From NCBI GenBank assembly GCA_003427395.1, contig BFEA01000148.1:616188-638579 (forward strand): a stretch of DNA of 22,392 nt. The letters run 5' to 3'. This stretch comes from Chara braunii. Its lineage: Eukaryota; Streptophyta; Charophyceae; Charales; Characeae. The notes under the pieces are model-generated. The model was not told the DNA's origin and did no database searches. It saw only the letters and a program-made list of their open reading frames with translations. Positions 7,965 through 18,900 of this stretch are shown here, in pieces; position 1 is the first letter of the stretch; each line of letters begins with the position of its first letter. Position numbers and translations under genes: made by a program.

Positions 7965-9447
7965 AGTTGTGGGTGTGGGATGAGGTTCTTTCCTTTGTTC
8001 ATCTCTTTTCTTTTGTCCATCTGTATAATTTTGGATCAGGATATGGTCGATTTTATCGCGGCCTGTTTTGGACTTCTCTTGTAAATCGCCTCGGATTTTC
8101 CTTGTCGTCTTTACTTCGCATGTATGCATGGAATGAATGTGAATTCCCTTTTAGTAGCGATCTTTTCGGATTTCCAATCTTGTTTTGCGATGCTTGTTCC
8201 GTCTCTATCTACTGTTCACTTGCGTGAGCTATACGCTCAGATCTGATTGAAAACGCTCGTTATGGATGTTTGGGTTTAGTCGTTAACTTTCGATCACCAA
8301 GAGTGTTGTGAGGAGTTGATTGTCTTATCCCCTCCTTCCTCCTTTTCGTCACATGTATGGCATGTAATGATCGGATCTCACCTGACGTAGCAGGGATAGG
8401 ATATTCAAGTTTGCATGTATGCCGAACGCGATCGACACACTGAACCAACTCGTTATTTCTCACGTACGCGCTCATCTGCGTGAGTCAGTCTTGGACCACG
8501 TATAAGGATGCAGGGGACCGAGCTTGCTAAACAGATATGGCTGCGGAATTTCCCTCTTGGATGTCCGATCGTGAGAGCCTGAGGGACCCGGAATATCCCG
8601 AATACTAGGAAAGTGAACAACTCAGACGGCGGGGGAACTTAAGAAATCTGGAATTCCCCTGTCTGACAGAGAACGATCGATTGTGCGCAAGGGACTTTCA
8701 TTGTGCCATAACTAACGATCCTAGGGGCCCCAACTACCCGGATACTTATAACACGCAATATTTCATATCCCCCGGCTTCATCATTATTACCACCAGTTTC
8801 CCTCTCTTTCACCTCCTCCTTCCATATCACCAACTCACGGTGGTGCCGTGGAATTCCATAGCCCGCTACTGGTCCCGCATACTATGCGAAAAGTGTCGGT
8901 GGCACCAAGCATACCGAGCCTCGGAAATCGCTCGGCGAGCCTGAACCGAAGCCGAGCGGCGCCGACAACTGGTCGAACCGCGCGACCAACCACGAAGGCG
9001 AAACCTGAGGAGATGGTGATTCTCATTTTTCGGGCTTGAGGGCTTACAAAAATTGAGTTCGTTGGCAGGGGCAATGTTGTTGGGATTTTGTTCGAGAACG
9101 CAAGAGTGTTTCGATTTTTCGATGTTGTGATTGTGGACAAGTACCCCGGGATCTTTAGTCTGGGATGCACTGCGCATGCCATCTGCCTTATGTTGCACGA
9201 CGTCTGCGGCCTTCCTTCCGTGCACAAACCACAAAAGGTGGTTTGCCTTCCTTCTTATGAAAATTAAAGCGCCAAGTACGACCTGCACCTACCCTCTTGC
9301 GCTTTTACCCTCGAAACTTGCCACATGAGATCTCAGTTCCAACCTGGGACTCCAACCCCACTTTCCTAAAATCCTTGGCGCACCCCCTTTTTCGCACTTC
9401 CAGGCCCCCATCCCACTCCGATCAGGAAGTCGCGTTGGGCGTGAGGT
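7762..9447 (+). mobile_element. Probable 5' LTR of a Ty3/gypsy element
   Basis: About 105 bp at 7766-7871 match 22194-22300 with roughly 18 differences (hand count), nearly all transitions, and both are followed by a long GA tract. The first lies upstream and the second downstream of one gag-pol region in the same orientation, which is what paired LTRs do. The right edge is set by the primer-binding site at 9448. The left edge is where similarity to the 3' copy begins. I cannot see a clear TG...CA pair, a polypurine tract or a target-site duplication, so both edges are approximate. Confidence 0.5.
7874..7963 (+). repeat. GA dinucleotide microsatellite, 90 bp
   Basis: An uninterrupted run of 45 AG units inside the probable 5' LTR. 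A second GA tract occupies the homologous position at the end of the window. The Arg-Glu and Leu-Ser dipeptide ORFs crossing it are artefacts. Confidence 0.97.
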
Positions 9448-9462
9448 TGGTATCGGAGTCGG
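9448..9462 (+). promoter_or_regulatory. Primer-binding site resembling initiator tRNA-Met
   Basis: The word tggtatcggagtcgg differs at two positions (from memory) from the TGGTATCAGAGCCGG-type site that plant LTR retrotransposons use to prime reverse transcription from the 3' end of initiator tRNA-Met. It lies about 90 bp before the gag start, at the expected place just after the 5' LTR. Both differences are transitions. Confidence 0.65.
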
Positions 9463-9552
9463 CATGTGGCAGGCTTCCAGATTAATACAAAGGGTAGCGA
9501 TCTGGCGAACAGAGGACGACCAAGACAGTGGAACGCGTCGTGACGCGATCCC

Positions 9553-10512
9553 GTGGTAACAAGAAGTAGATCGGTTGGACGGCGAGCAGCCCCTATGAAT
9601 GCTCATCCGGCTGTGAACCAAGCCCAAAATCAGAACCGTGCGCCCAACCTGGCTCTACGGCCTCGAGCACCCATAGCTCCATCGGATCTGTATCTTTTTT
9701 ATCCTACACATCACTTAGACGGAGCATGGTTAGCTACCTTACGTGCACCGCAGTATGACAACGACGAAGCTCGGATCAACATCTCCCCCAGATTAGGGGG
9801 GGACGCGCACCATTGGTTTAGCACTTACATTTGGGTAGATCTCCCAATTTTTGAACGGGATTTCCTGAACCGATTTGACTACATTCATCCGGAGCAAGCT
9901 TTGTTCATGATTAAAGATCGAGTACAAAAGCCACTCGAGTCTGTCACGGAATACCGAAACCGATTTTATAGGATGTTTGTCAAAACCGAGCGAGGGGGAC
10001 AAGTCGGAAGGGATCTATTCATCGATGGGCTTCACGCTAGGACCATGAGGGCGAAATTGCGAAAACAGTTCTCCCCGATCAACCATACTCTGCAGCAGAT
10101 TATGTCCGCGGCAGAAGAAATGAAGCGAAAATTCGTTGTCAGCTTCCTAGAGGGGGAAGATTATCCTAAAGAGGGAGACTCCTCAAAGCTAGCTAGAGCA
10201 AGCGCCGAGCTGGCCGCGCTTCAAAATAAATTCGAAAACATGGGTTTTGTCGCAAGGATACGCGTGTCTCGGTGGCTGCAGTCTGCCACTGGCACGCTCC
10301 AGCTCATGGGCGTCCCACCCGACACGTGGGTGGCTCACGTCTTCAGGCGCCTGCGTGGCGGTCCTTTCGACGTCTGGGAGGATTTCTATACTCACTCCCT
10401 TCGTGAGGGTCGAACCCTGACCTTCATGGATTTTCAGGCATTCCTCGAGGATCGCTTCGGAGCCCGACATGATGTGACTTACACCTTCAAGCGTGTCGTC
10501 ACTACACGTTAA
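9553..10512 (+). CDS. gag: Ty3/gypsy Gag, N-terminal part with two capsid-like segments
   Basis: A 319-codon ORF starts about 90 bp after the primer-binding site. Residues 1-40 are basic. Residues about 55-200 show the Retrotrans_gag pattern: GGDAHHWF around residue 88, a phenylalanine-rich helix (ERDFLNRFDYIH), EYRNRFYRMF, and a FIDGLHARTM block. Residues about 210-230 look like a helical linker. From about residue 231 a second, different capsid-like segment begins (GVPPDTWVAHVF, then DVWEDFYTHSL, then DFQAFLEDRFGAR). The ORF ends at a stop at 10510, but the same frame continues with gag-like sequence. The first part has balanced codon use and the second is GC-rich, so the protein may be chimeric. 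Gag would assemble the virus-like particle in the cytoplasm. Confidence 0.75.
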   Translation: MVTRSRSVGRRAAPMNAHPAVNQAQNQNRAPNLALRPRAPIAPSDLYLFYPTHHLDGAWLATLRAPQYDNDEARINISPRLGGDAHHWFSTYIWVDLPIFERDFLNRFDYIHPEQALFMIKDRVQKPLESVTEYRNRFYRMFVKTERGGQVGRDLFIDGLHARTMRAKLRKQFSPINHTLQQIMSAAEEMKRKFVVSFLEGEDYPKEGDSSKLARASAELAALQNKFENMGFVARIRVSRWLQSATGTLQLMGVPPDTWVAHVFRRLRGGPFDVWEDFYTHSLREGRTLTFMDFQAFLEDRFGARHDVTYTFKRVVTTR

Positions 10513-11320
10513 TCCGGCTCTACTGGAGTTGTCGGCCTGGAACGCCACATCCAGGTCTTTCAGGACGCGTGCCTCAATTGTGATGTGGCATTTCTCCACG
10601 AGGCTGCCCTTATTGATCGCTTCTTGGCCAGCCTTCCCCTTGAGTACCGCTCTGAGTTATAGCGGTATGACTTCACATCGGCCCCGCAGGCCTACGAGGC
10701 CGCCAGGGCTCATGAGCGGATGCGGGCCCGTCTTCACCCCGCTTCCTCCTCCCAGCCCCAGCGTACTGGTTACGCTCCCTCCTTCTCTCACGACACTTAT
10801 CGGCGTCATTCCCCTTTCCACGGTCGCCTTCGTCGTTCCGCACAGCAGGGCGCCACTTCTCGCGCCGCTTCAGCACGCTCGAGTATGGTGAGCAGGACAT
10901 TGTTGCCCCGCTGTCGCCTGAGGGTGACCATAGCGATGGCCTCGACCTCTACGAGGTTGTCCACTATCACCCGGAGGACTCTACCCTCCTTATAGTCGAG
11001 CGCCTCCATCTTGCCCTCTCCACCCTCTCCCGGGCACGCAGCCGCTCTGGTCACACTGGAGCGTCGCCCCCCGAGGTCCCTCAGCAGGACCCCCCTCAGG
11101 GCTTTGCCTCTCCTCGCGGTGTCCTTTCCGCTGAGGAGCGTGCGGCCATTTTGGGCCGGCGTGGGTGTTTGCGCTGCCGCCAGGACGGTCATACCTCATC
11201 GTGGTGCCCTTATACCGCCGCCCTCGACCGCCACTACGCTGAGCTCTCTCGCCAACGTTGTGCTCAGTCCTCCCCCGACGCCTCGCATCCCCGAGGCGCC
11301 TCCTAGCCATGGTGCAGTGT
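10513..11320 (+). pseudogene. gag: Gag C-terminal remainder with CCHC zinc knuckle
   Basis: The second capsid-like segment continues in frame past the stop at 10510-10512 (IDRFLASLPLEYR) and meets a second stop at 10660-10662. It then runs as an Arg/Ser/Pro-rich stretch. At about 10850 the readable frame shifts by one, and the new frame carries a perfect C-X2-C-X4-H-X4-C zinc knuckle (CLRCRQDGHTSSWC) at 11166-11207, as in nucleocapsid domains that bind the element's RNA. This frame stops near 11305. The stretch is gag by position and motif, and it is broken by two stops and one frameshift. Confidence 0.75.
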
Positions 11321-11520
11321 ACACCTGCGCCCTCCTTAGTAGTCGGCTTCCCGACATCTCTGTCGCGGTTGGCCCCTCTCGCTATTAGAGTTGAGGTATC
11401 GCAGGACCCGACATAGTGTACTCAGCCCTCTATCGCAGTACCATATGAGCCTCCGCAGACCACCGTCTCCCCTCCTACCTCTCTGCGGCTATCGACACAT
11501 CGAGCCATTCGCTCAGCCTG

Positions 11521-11940
11521 TTGCAGCGAGCAGCTTGCGACTTGCGAGGACGTTGTGTCCTCCCTTCTTGACTTGAGCATGCTCCAGGCTCGTAAGGAGC
11601 GACTCGCCCTCCATGTCGCTGCACTGCGTCACCTTCTCGTCATCCTCTCTGACCCTGATCGCACCCTCTCGATCATTCCAGTACGACTGGGGACCTCCAC
11701 GAGGGTGTACTCAGCGCTGTGGGATTCCGGTTCTCAAGGCGACTTCATCCACGTGTGGTAAAAGAAGCCCGCTTACCCACGACATGGTCTCCAACTCCCA
11801 TCTCCGTCGCCCTAGGGGATGACAAGACCCAGCGCTTCTTCGATCAGACGGTCACCGACCTCCCTTTCCTCCTCACTCTCGAGCCAACTGATCATCCCCT
11901 GACGTCTCGTCACCACCGCTCCTATGCACATTTCGATGTG
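11521..11940 (+). pseudogene. pol (PR): Ty3/gypsy aspartic protease, frameshifted
   Basis: The active-site signature is visible as ALWDSGSQGDFI, with the catalytic Asp codon at 11723-11725. This is the D-S/T-G motif of retropepsins, which act as homodimers to cleave the Gag-Pol polyprotein. The frame carrying the motif ends at a stop (11759-11761). The rest of the domain (ISVALGDD and on to LDTPWSRQF) continues one frame over from about 11755, so a one-base indel lies near 11750-11760. The second motif corresponds to the FILDTPWSRQF block, where related elements have an ILG-MD-W type motif. Confidence 0.75.
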
Positions 11941-13188
11941 ATGGAAACGAGGTACGACTTCATTCTCGATACTCCGTGGTCTCGTCAGTTCCGCAGCACC
12001 GAGGCTGATTGGGCGACCAACACTCTCGTTTTCAGAACGAAGTGTGGACAGACGTATCGTGTACTTTTTATAGGTACCACTTCGACACCACGCCCCGATC
12101 CTCCTTCCCCGGAGCCTTCCGTGCCCACACAATCTCCTACTATCACTGTCACCTCGCCTCGGCAGTTCGCCCACTTCATCCGACAGGACGACGTCACCTT
12201 CTTTACGGTGAACATTACAGATTTCTTGCACTATGATTCACCATGTCCACACGTCGAGCTCATCTCTCTGGAGCCAAATCCTCCTTCTATCTCTATGGCT
12301 TCCATCTCTACTTCCCTCCCTCCGACGTCCGTCGAGTCCACCTCGCCGTCGTGCACTGACGCGGACGCTGAGGAACTCGCATGCTATATGGCCGACCTGA
12401 AGCCCGCAGTTCGTGACCTCATTCGAGAGTACCACGACGTTTTTCCATCGTTGTTCTCGTACGTCGGCATCCCACCGATGCGCGATGTCGAGCACTCCAT
12501 CCAACTTATGCCTGACTATCGTGTTCACCACCAGGCACCCTACAAACTTTCGATCCCTGAGGCCACCGAACTCAAGTGTCATCTTGAGGAGCTCCTGAGA
12601 ATGGTTTTCATTAAACCCAGCAACTCCCCGTGGGGTGCATCCGTCCTCTTTGCTCGCAAAGCGGATGAAATTCTTCGTTTCTGCATCGGTTATCGCGGGC
12701 TCAACCGCTACACGGTTAAGAACAACTACCTCATGCCTCTTTCCGACGAGCTGTTCGACCGCCTAGCAGGCAACCGCTTCTTTATGAAGATTGATCTTCG
12801 TAGCAGTTACCATCAGATCCGCGTCGCTGCAGCGGACCATCCGAAGACAACGTTCCGATCGCGCTTCGGCCACTATGAGTTTACGATGATGTCATTCGGC
12901 CTCACCAACGCACCCTCTACCTTCCAGAGGGCGATGAACGATATCTCTAGGGACATCCTGGAGCCGTACGTTCTCGTCTACCTCGACGATATCCTGATCT
13001 ACAATCATACCCTTGAGGAGCATCTCAGATACCTCCGTGACGTCCTTGACTGCTTGGGCAGACATGGCTTCTACGCGAAGCTAAGCAAGTGTCGCTTTGC
13101 CCAAAACAAAGTGGATTTCTTAGGACACTACATGTCTGACCAGAGTCTCCACATGGATGATGCGAAGATCACTACTATTGCGGAGTAG
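11941..13188 (+). pseudogene. pol (RT): Ty3/gypsy reverse transcriptase
   Basis: Part of an open stretch from 11719 to 13188, the longest in the element. It has the classic RVT_1 order: PSNSPWGASVLFARK, FCIGYRGLN (usually VDYR, so one Asp has become Gly), then FMKIDLRSSYHQIRV with the first catalytic Asp at 12793-12795, SFGLTNAPSTFQRAMN, the YLDD box at 12979-12990 with the two further catalytic Asp, then KCRFAQNKVDFLGH. The enzyme copies element RNA into cDNA. The stop at 13186 falls where relatives have the Trp of an E-W-P block, consistent with TGG to TAG. The region between protease and RT (about 12060-12390) is a Pro/Ser/Thr-rich linker. Confidence 0.93.
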
Positions 13189-14121
13189 CCCGTCCCCACA
13201 TCCGCCAAGCAGCTTTGCAGCTTACTAGGCCTCACTAGCTACTATAGTAATTTCATCGACGGATACGTTACGTATTCCTACGTCCTTACCTCCACCCTCC
13301 TCCGGAAGAACCCGCCATGGGTTTGGACACCCGTCCACGAGGACGCCTTCCGCGCCCTCAAGAAGACGGTGACATGTGCACCGGTTCTTCACCTACCCGA
13401 TTTTGATCGCCCTTTTATCCTTACCACCGATGCATCAGACTTTATTGTAGGAGCAGTGCTTTCTCAAATTTTTCTCTCCTCTCCTGATTTCTCTTATCCT
13501 CGCATTCCTCGCTTCCCACCCCCTACCCCTACCATTATTTCCCGCTTAACGCCTACTCGTCCAGCAGCCGACGAACCTTTTATTGACTATTCTCATACCA
13601 TCGTCGAGCACGGTACTGTCGAGTCTCGCTTAGGTGATTGCCCGATAGCCTTCTGCTCCCGTCAGCTCCTGCCCACCGAGATAAACTACATTGTTGATGA
13701 ACGTGAGGTTATCGCAGTAGTTTATGCCGCTCGACACTGGCGTCACTAGCTGCACGGGGCACCATTCACGGTGCGCACGGACAACTCTGCTGTCCAAGCT
13801 TTTCTGACAAAGTCGAAGCTCACTCCTCGACAGGCTCGCTGGTGGCACGACCTATAATCCGACTTTAGTTTCACCACTGAGCACATCAAGGGTGAGCCTA
13901 ATCGGGTCGCAGATGCCTTATCCTGGCGCCCTGACCATGATCTGGAGCAAATCCAGCTTGCTGCCATCTCGGTCACCACCGTCCACCACTCGGTGATCGA
14001 CGAGTTTCACATCCAGTATCGCCACTGCCCCGACTATCGCGACATCCATGCGACCATTCGGAGTGGCAAGACCATCCCGAACTACTCTCTAGGGGACAAC
14101 GGTCGTGTGTACTGGCACGAT
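13189..14121 (+). pseudogene. pol (RH): RT connection and RNase H with an unusual insertion
   Basis: The same frame continues after the stop at 13186. The connection region (SAKQLCSLLGLTSYYSNFI) leads into RNase H: TTDASD with the first catalytic Asp, VDEREVIAVVYAARHW with the Glu, VRTDNSAV with the second Asp, and HIKGEPNRVADALS with the last Asp. RNase H removes the RNA strand during reverse transcription. Between GAVLSQ and PIAFCSRQL, where relatives have only a few residues, there are about 60 extra residues rich in Pro, Ser and Thr. In-frame stops lie at 13747 (where relatives have Trp after His) and 13855. The domain ends at about 14121, where VYWHD is followed by unrelated sequence. 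Confidence 0.9.
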
Positions 14122-14308
14122 GTGTGAAAACCCGGGGAGGAGCACCTGCAGTTCGCTGAAGCCAAGGGCAACGGCGCCTGTCACTCGCCGCGCCCGCTTC
14201 CGAGGTCCTCAACGACCAGCAGACGTGTGCTGCGCTGTTGACTCCACTATTGAGCTTAATTAGTTCTCCAATTCTCAGTCCACCATCCTCAAGAGAATGA
14301 GCGTCAAA

Positions 14309-14748
14309 ATTTTAAATGCAACAGATCATCTCAAAATTATTTCGAACGACAGTTACACCAAGCAGGAGGCAGTCGTTAACTCGATCGGAAGACTGAAGGT
14401 AACACACTGTTAGTAAGTCTTTCACAACTCGTATGAGAGTTTGCCCCCCCAAATTAAGCCTTTTTGATTCATCCCTTGAGCGAGAACTGTTCCTCCCGTC
14501 AGGAGGCGAGTGTTCCCAAGTAGACGAACACAGTAATTCCCTGAAAACAAACCGCCGTTGGGGATCACTAATTGTTCCGCCGATTTAGCAGTTTGTCCTC
14601 TTGCAGTTATCTTCCCCTTCCCCCCCTTTACACACGCTGGCGAGACGATTTCAACAGTTTAGTCCCATACGCTGAAAACCAAAAATTTAAATGCAGGCGA
14701 TTATCTTTGAGAATTATCCAAAGATTAGAAACAGTAACTCCGATCAGA
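14309..14748 (+). repeat. Diverged direct repeat inside the insertion
   Basis: The stretch 14309-14370 (aattttaaatgcaacagatc, a following tcaaaattat block, then cagttacacc) resembles 14681-14748 (aatttaaatgcaggcgatta, tgagaattat, then cagtaactcc). The offset is about 372 bp. Similarity is low and broken by indels. Confidence 0.45.
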
Positions 14749-14749
14749 T

Positions 14750-16440
14750 TTCAGTGATAAGCTTCCTCGCATAACTCAATCAGCTCACCGTTGGGCGACC
14801 ACTTTGAAAGGTCCTGAAGTTCGAAATTGGGAGGGTCAGAAAATGGTCTTTCAAAAACGATTTGGAAGACTTCGCAAGTTCGGTCAGAAGCAAGCAGTAA
14901 CACTCTTCACCCACAACAAATTTGATCGGGAGCAAACAGAAGCCCTCTTCACCCTCTTGCTCTCTCTCATCTTTCCTCACTCTTACTCACTTACCTTCTT
15001 CCCTCACTCGCTTTCTCTCTCTCTCTCACTCATTATTCATTCGAGAGCGAGCTGCAACAAACGACTTCCCCTTTTGACTCGGGACATCGAGAGGGCAAAC
15101 TCGCCGCTTGGATAAGAAAGGACTCGAGTTGAAAAAGAACTGAAATGCAGAGAAAAAAAAACTGAAATTAAACAGAAATTCGTTCGCAATTCCCCGTGCG
15201 AGAGAAGAACTCCCCAAACTCGGCGTTTAACCCCCCCCCCAAAACTCACGCACCCTCTTTTCGAAAAAATTCTCTGTTTGCGTCAGTTTTCTCTGCTCCC
15301 TCTTTCACGGTTTAGATCAACGGACACTCTGCTCAATTACTGTTTAATGTTCAAAAGATCATATGAACCGCGAGAACTTCGTAAGCGGCCATAGGGCCCA
15401 GAACACCCCAATGCAGCGACTTGAAGTTCGCGTACAGGTTAGCGGAGCGGCTGGAGACCCACGAGCAGGTAACCGTCCCAGAGTTTCTCGTAATAGTAAG
15501 GGCGTCTCTGCCCCGCAGCAGTCTAGCAGAAAGTGATAGAAGAAGAAGATAAACATATAAAGATTTTTACGATGATGTCAGGAAGTTCACTCATCTCAGT
15601 TCCAGGTCGTTCTCTTTCGCCCTCGTTCACTAGTCTTTCACTGTCACTCTTCCCCTTGCTACGTGCTCGTTGAACTTACTCTCTCCCTTTCTTTCACTCT
15701 GACGCTCTCTTCTTCCTCTTATAACTAACCTTCGTACCCCCTTTCTTTGTGACACAGATAGGTATCCAAGGTTAGGCAAAACAACAAGAGAGTCGAACGC
15801 GCTGAAAGTTTTCAATTTCATTCGGAGCAGTAGGTTATCACGAAAGGTTAAGCGATCCGGGTTAACTCAGAGGAACAACCTTCTTCCTTCCTTCGGTCAC
15901 TGTCCACTTTTCGATTCCCTAGCGCATGCACGTTCTCACCCTTATTCCCCTTTATTCCCCCGACTCACTCGTGGTTCTCTCCCCGTCCATTTCCTCTCCC
16001 CCTTCTTTATGCTCAGTCGGTGTAGACTCGAGTCGGAACCTCCAACCCCAGCAGCGCGTTACAGCTTAAAAAAAAGAAAGCCAACAACCAGAAACTTAAG
16101 AAGAAATTTTAATATAATTAAATTTTCTTTTCTGCTCAACCTCCTTTCCCCCTTAGCTGGTCTTTCCTTCCTTTGAAGGACTTTCACAGAGCAATAGTTA
16201 ACGGGCTCAAGTAAATCGGAAAATTTTGCAGCTTCTCGTACATGAAATAGAAGGGGAACGCAGTAAACCAATCCCCCACGTTCATAGTTTGAATAGACGA
16301 TCGTCGCCCTCTTACAGGCGTGATGTGGCGCATCCGATTGCTGAATGCAAACACGGTGCTGCGCCGGTACAGTCGATGGCGACTTTCTGCATTTCACGAG
16401 CTAGAACAATCTGCACTCTCTCAGATATCTCGGGACTCAA
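14750..16440. other. Insertion interior: pyrimidine-rich, no gene recognised
   Basis: About 1.7 kb with many C/T-rich patches, a short CT run (15010-15030) and a run of ten C (15231-15240). The open frame 14804-15115 (103 codons) and others are short and show no known motif. I see no RNA gene or transposon termini. Confidence 0.5.
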
Positions 16441-17600
16441 TCGTCTACTCATCGTTTGCCCGTTGATAACACGGTATGGTCGAGTGAATCCCAGAGAGAA
16501 TTTTCTAGTCGTGAGCTTACCGGTTTAGTCTCTGAGTTTGTTGGCGTTACCTCGATACTTCCCACCCTCAGCCGTGAAAACCACTTTCGTAGCCTGGAAG
16601 TTGACGAGGAATACGTCTTGCACCTATCTCGCCATCTCGTTTTCCTCGGGTCGAGCTTCTCGTGCACAGTTTCCTCACTTACGAACGCTGCGACTGCACC
16701 CATCAACGGGCGCCTTCTCTCTAAGTCTCCTCAGACCCCCTTTTCTCCTATCCAACACTCTATTTCTCTCTTTCCTTCTTCTCGCTCGTACCCGACCACT
16801 CGAGCACCCTAGCATGCGAGCTCGCAAGTCCACGAACACACTTGCGCCCGACTGTATGAGCACAAACTCTGTCGTACGAGATCAACCGCCTGAGCACACG
16901 AGCACACAGGCACGACTTTCTCCCTTTCCTGTCTCGATGTCCCTCGTGCAACTGAACCACGGAAGAGGTCGGGTACACCTTGCCCACCTTCCTCAGCTCG
17001 TAACTACCCCGCATTATCACACTCCCAGCTCGCCGCTGCGTTCCGTTGCAGCAGTGGGCTGGGTACACCTTGCATGTCTCCCTACACCCTTCGCACCTCT
17101 TCCCTATATTCAGTTCGTCCTTCCTCCTTTCATCCCACCCTGTTTGCTGCAGCTGGTTATTCTGGGTCTGTTGGCTCTCTAGGCCGAAATGGGAGCGAAC
17201 CAGCGCCCGAGTCGAGTGCAGTGCCTCGTGCACGGATCCAAATTAAGCAGCAAAATGGCGTAGCGAGGCTCCCCCGGCATGACCCCTTTTGACCTCCCTC
17301 TTGTCTTCAGACCACCGTATTGTTGTATGGGCCTGGTCGAAATAATCTGCTCGTACATCAGGCCATGTGGGCCCTTGCTAGTCTCCGGGCAGTCTCGAGG
17401 TAGTATCCCAAGTCAGTAGGCATGTTTGATCCACCGAGCCAGGAGCAGACCGGACCTGCCCGACCGGGTCAGACCATCTCAAAGTCGGGTCTACAGCACT
17501 TGAGAACAACTTTCAGTGCAGCGGCTCTGCAATTACGACCAGTCCAAGCAGCAGCCGCCCGTACCAAACCAATTCCGAACCTGAGTGGATCATCTCAAGA
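16441..17600. other. Insertion interior: overlapping ORFs, no gene recognised
   Basis: The longest plus-strand ORF here (16538-17182, 214 codons) is Ser/Leu/Pro-rich and owes its length to a C/T-rich strand. The minus strand is also open over 16449-16706 and in a second frame nearby. A weak 87-bp repeat holds ggtacacctt-type words at about 16973 and 17060. None of the frames has a recognisable domain. Confidence 0.45.
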
Positions 17601-17629
17601 TACAGCAGTCCATGCCGCGTTGTAACCAA

Positions 17630-18240
17630 TGCTGAATACTGTAGAATATTGGAGTTTCGAAGATGTCGATGCAATATCGAGTCTGAATTATGTAGGGGAT
17701 GAACCAAGCTGAGCCTGAAATGTGTCGGATGCGGTAGAGCGCTGGAGTACTGTAATAACGCCGAACCTGAACGTCTCGATGTCAAAATAATACCATGCCT
17801 AAAATAAATCGAATCTCGTACAATGTCAGAGTCTCGTGATAGGACCGGCCGTAAACCAACTGTCCCTGTAACATGACGTACCTGGCCGCGCTAAACGTCA
17901 TAGAGCGTGGCCTGTCCCGAACGAGAGTGTCGTGTTGAAGCTGAACCTGGAACATACCGAATCTAGAGTCGATACCGAGCCTGAAAATGAAGTCGTGAAG
18001 TGTGCCAAACCGATGTCGAACCTGAAATATGGCGGTGCAGTGGTTCCGGACCTGAAAACGACCCACAGTGGCGGGCTCCGAACCTGAAATAAACTGTCGT
18101 AGAGGTTCCGGACCTGAAAACAAACCACTGCACCGGTTCTGAACCTGAGATGAACCGCCGTAGAGATTGCGAAGCTGAAATGAGTTGTCATGATAGTGTC
18201 AAACCTGAGTTATGTTGATGCTAAGCTCATGTCGAGCTAG
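17630..18240 (+). repeat. Degenerate 30-bp minisatellite inside the insertion
   Basis: The word cctgaaa or a close variant starts at 18021, 18051, 18083, 18113, 18144, 18174 and 18204, a spacing of 30-32 bp. Alternate units resemble each other more (cgtagaggtt/cgtagagatt type versus ccac...ggttc type), giving a higher-order period near 60 bp. More decayed units with aacctgaa/gcctgaaa words extend back to about 17700. On the minus strand this creates a roughly 10-residue peptide repeat (FQVRN-like), which is a by-product. Confidence 0.75.
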
Positions 18241-18399
18241 AAATATGTCGGGTACCGTAGAATGCAATGACTCCGCCACAATAGCGAACCTCTCCGATCC
18301 ATGTGTCCGAACCGAACCAAACACCAGACCCATACCAAGATAATACCATCTCGTCCTGACGAAGCGACCTCCTCTCGCGCACTCAGTCAATAAGGTTAG

Positions 18400-18900
18400 T
18401 GATCAGGCGAATCGGGTGAGTGACGCAGGGAATCTCGATTATCGGTGACTAGAGAAAATTGTTAGAATTAGAGAAAGTAAATAATCTGAGTTAAATGCCG
18501 ACAGCGGTTAATCCAGTCAAAAATTAATCAAACTTCTAATAATCATTAATTATGGTCCCTTTTATCATTTTCAACTATCTTCTCTCCTTTTTAATTATAC
18601 TATCGGAAAATAATAAAATAACATGATTCTACAAAAATTGAGTTCCGATGGGGTCAAGTGAAGTAGTTGAAATTTTCTTGCTTTCTTATCTTTTTAACAA
18701 TTTTAATCATTTCGACAACTTCTAATTTCATTGCCGGAAATAACGAAAAAGAGAGCATTTAATATACAATTAATTACATAGAGAATTTGATAAAATTACT
18801 GAATACCTCGTTTTCCCCCTTGTTTCTCTTTTCCTCGATCCTCTTTCCGTTTTTAGTTTTAGCATTAGAATTAACGAAATTTTTAGGCTCCATTACCCCA
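18400..18900. other. AT-rich non-coding block with diverged internal repeat
   Basis: Markedly AT-rich compared with both pol halves. Two similar stretches, around 18565-18625 (atcattttcaac then atcggaaaataataaa) and 18700-18755 (atcatttcgacaac then gccggaaataacgaaa), suggest an old duplication with about 130-bp offset. No ORF or RNA gene seen. Confidence 0.45.

Noticed and set aside
7580-8227. ORFs with long Arg-Glu or Leu-Ser dipeptide runs
   Set aside because: Translations of the GA microsatellite on both strands; flanking residues match no family.
16200-16700. Minus-strand reading frames that look protein-like over 60-85 codons
   Set aside because: They sit in different frames, contain stops, and no domain is recognisable. 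Lengths are within chance, so I do not claim a decayed gene.
16538-17182. 214-codon plus-strand ORF in the insertion
   Set aside because: Leu/Ser/Pro-rich product of a C/T-rich strand, with a degenerate repeat inside and no known motif.
9047-18650. Shared word of about 15 bases (acaaaaattgagttc) near 9049 and 18635
   Set aside because: Short and AT-rich with unrelated flanks; could be chance and does not establish that the insertion is related to the LTR.
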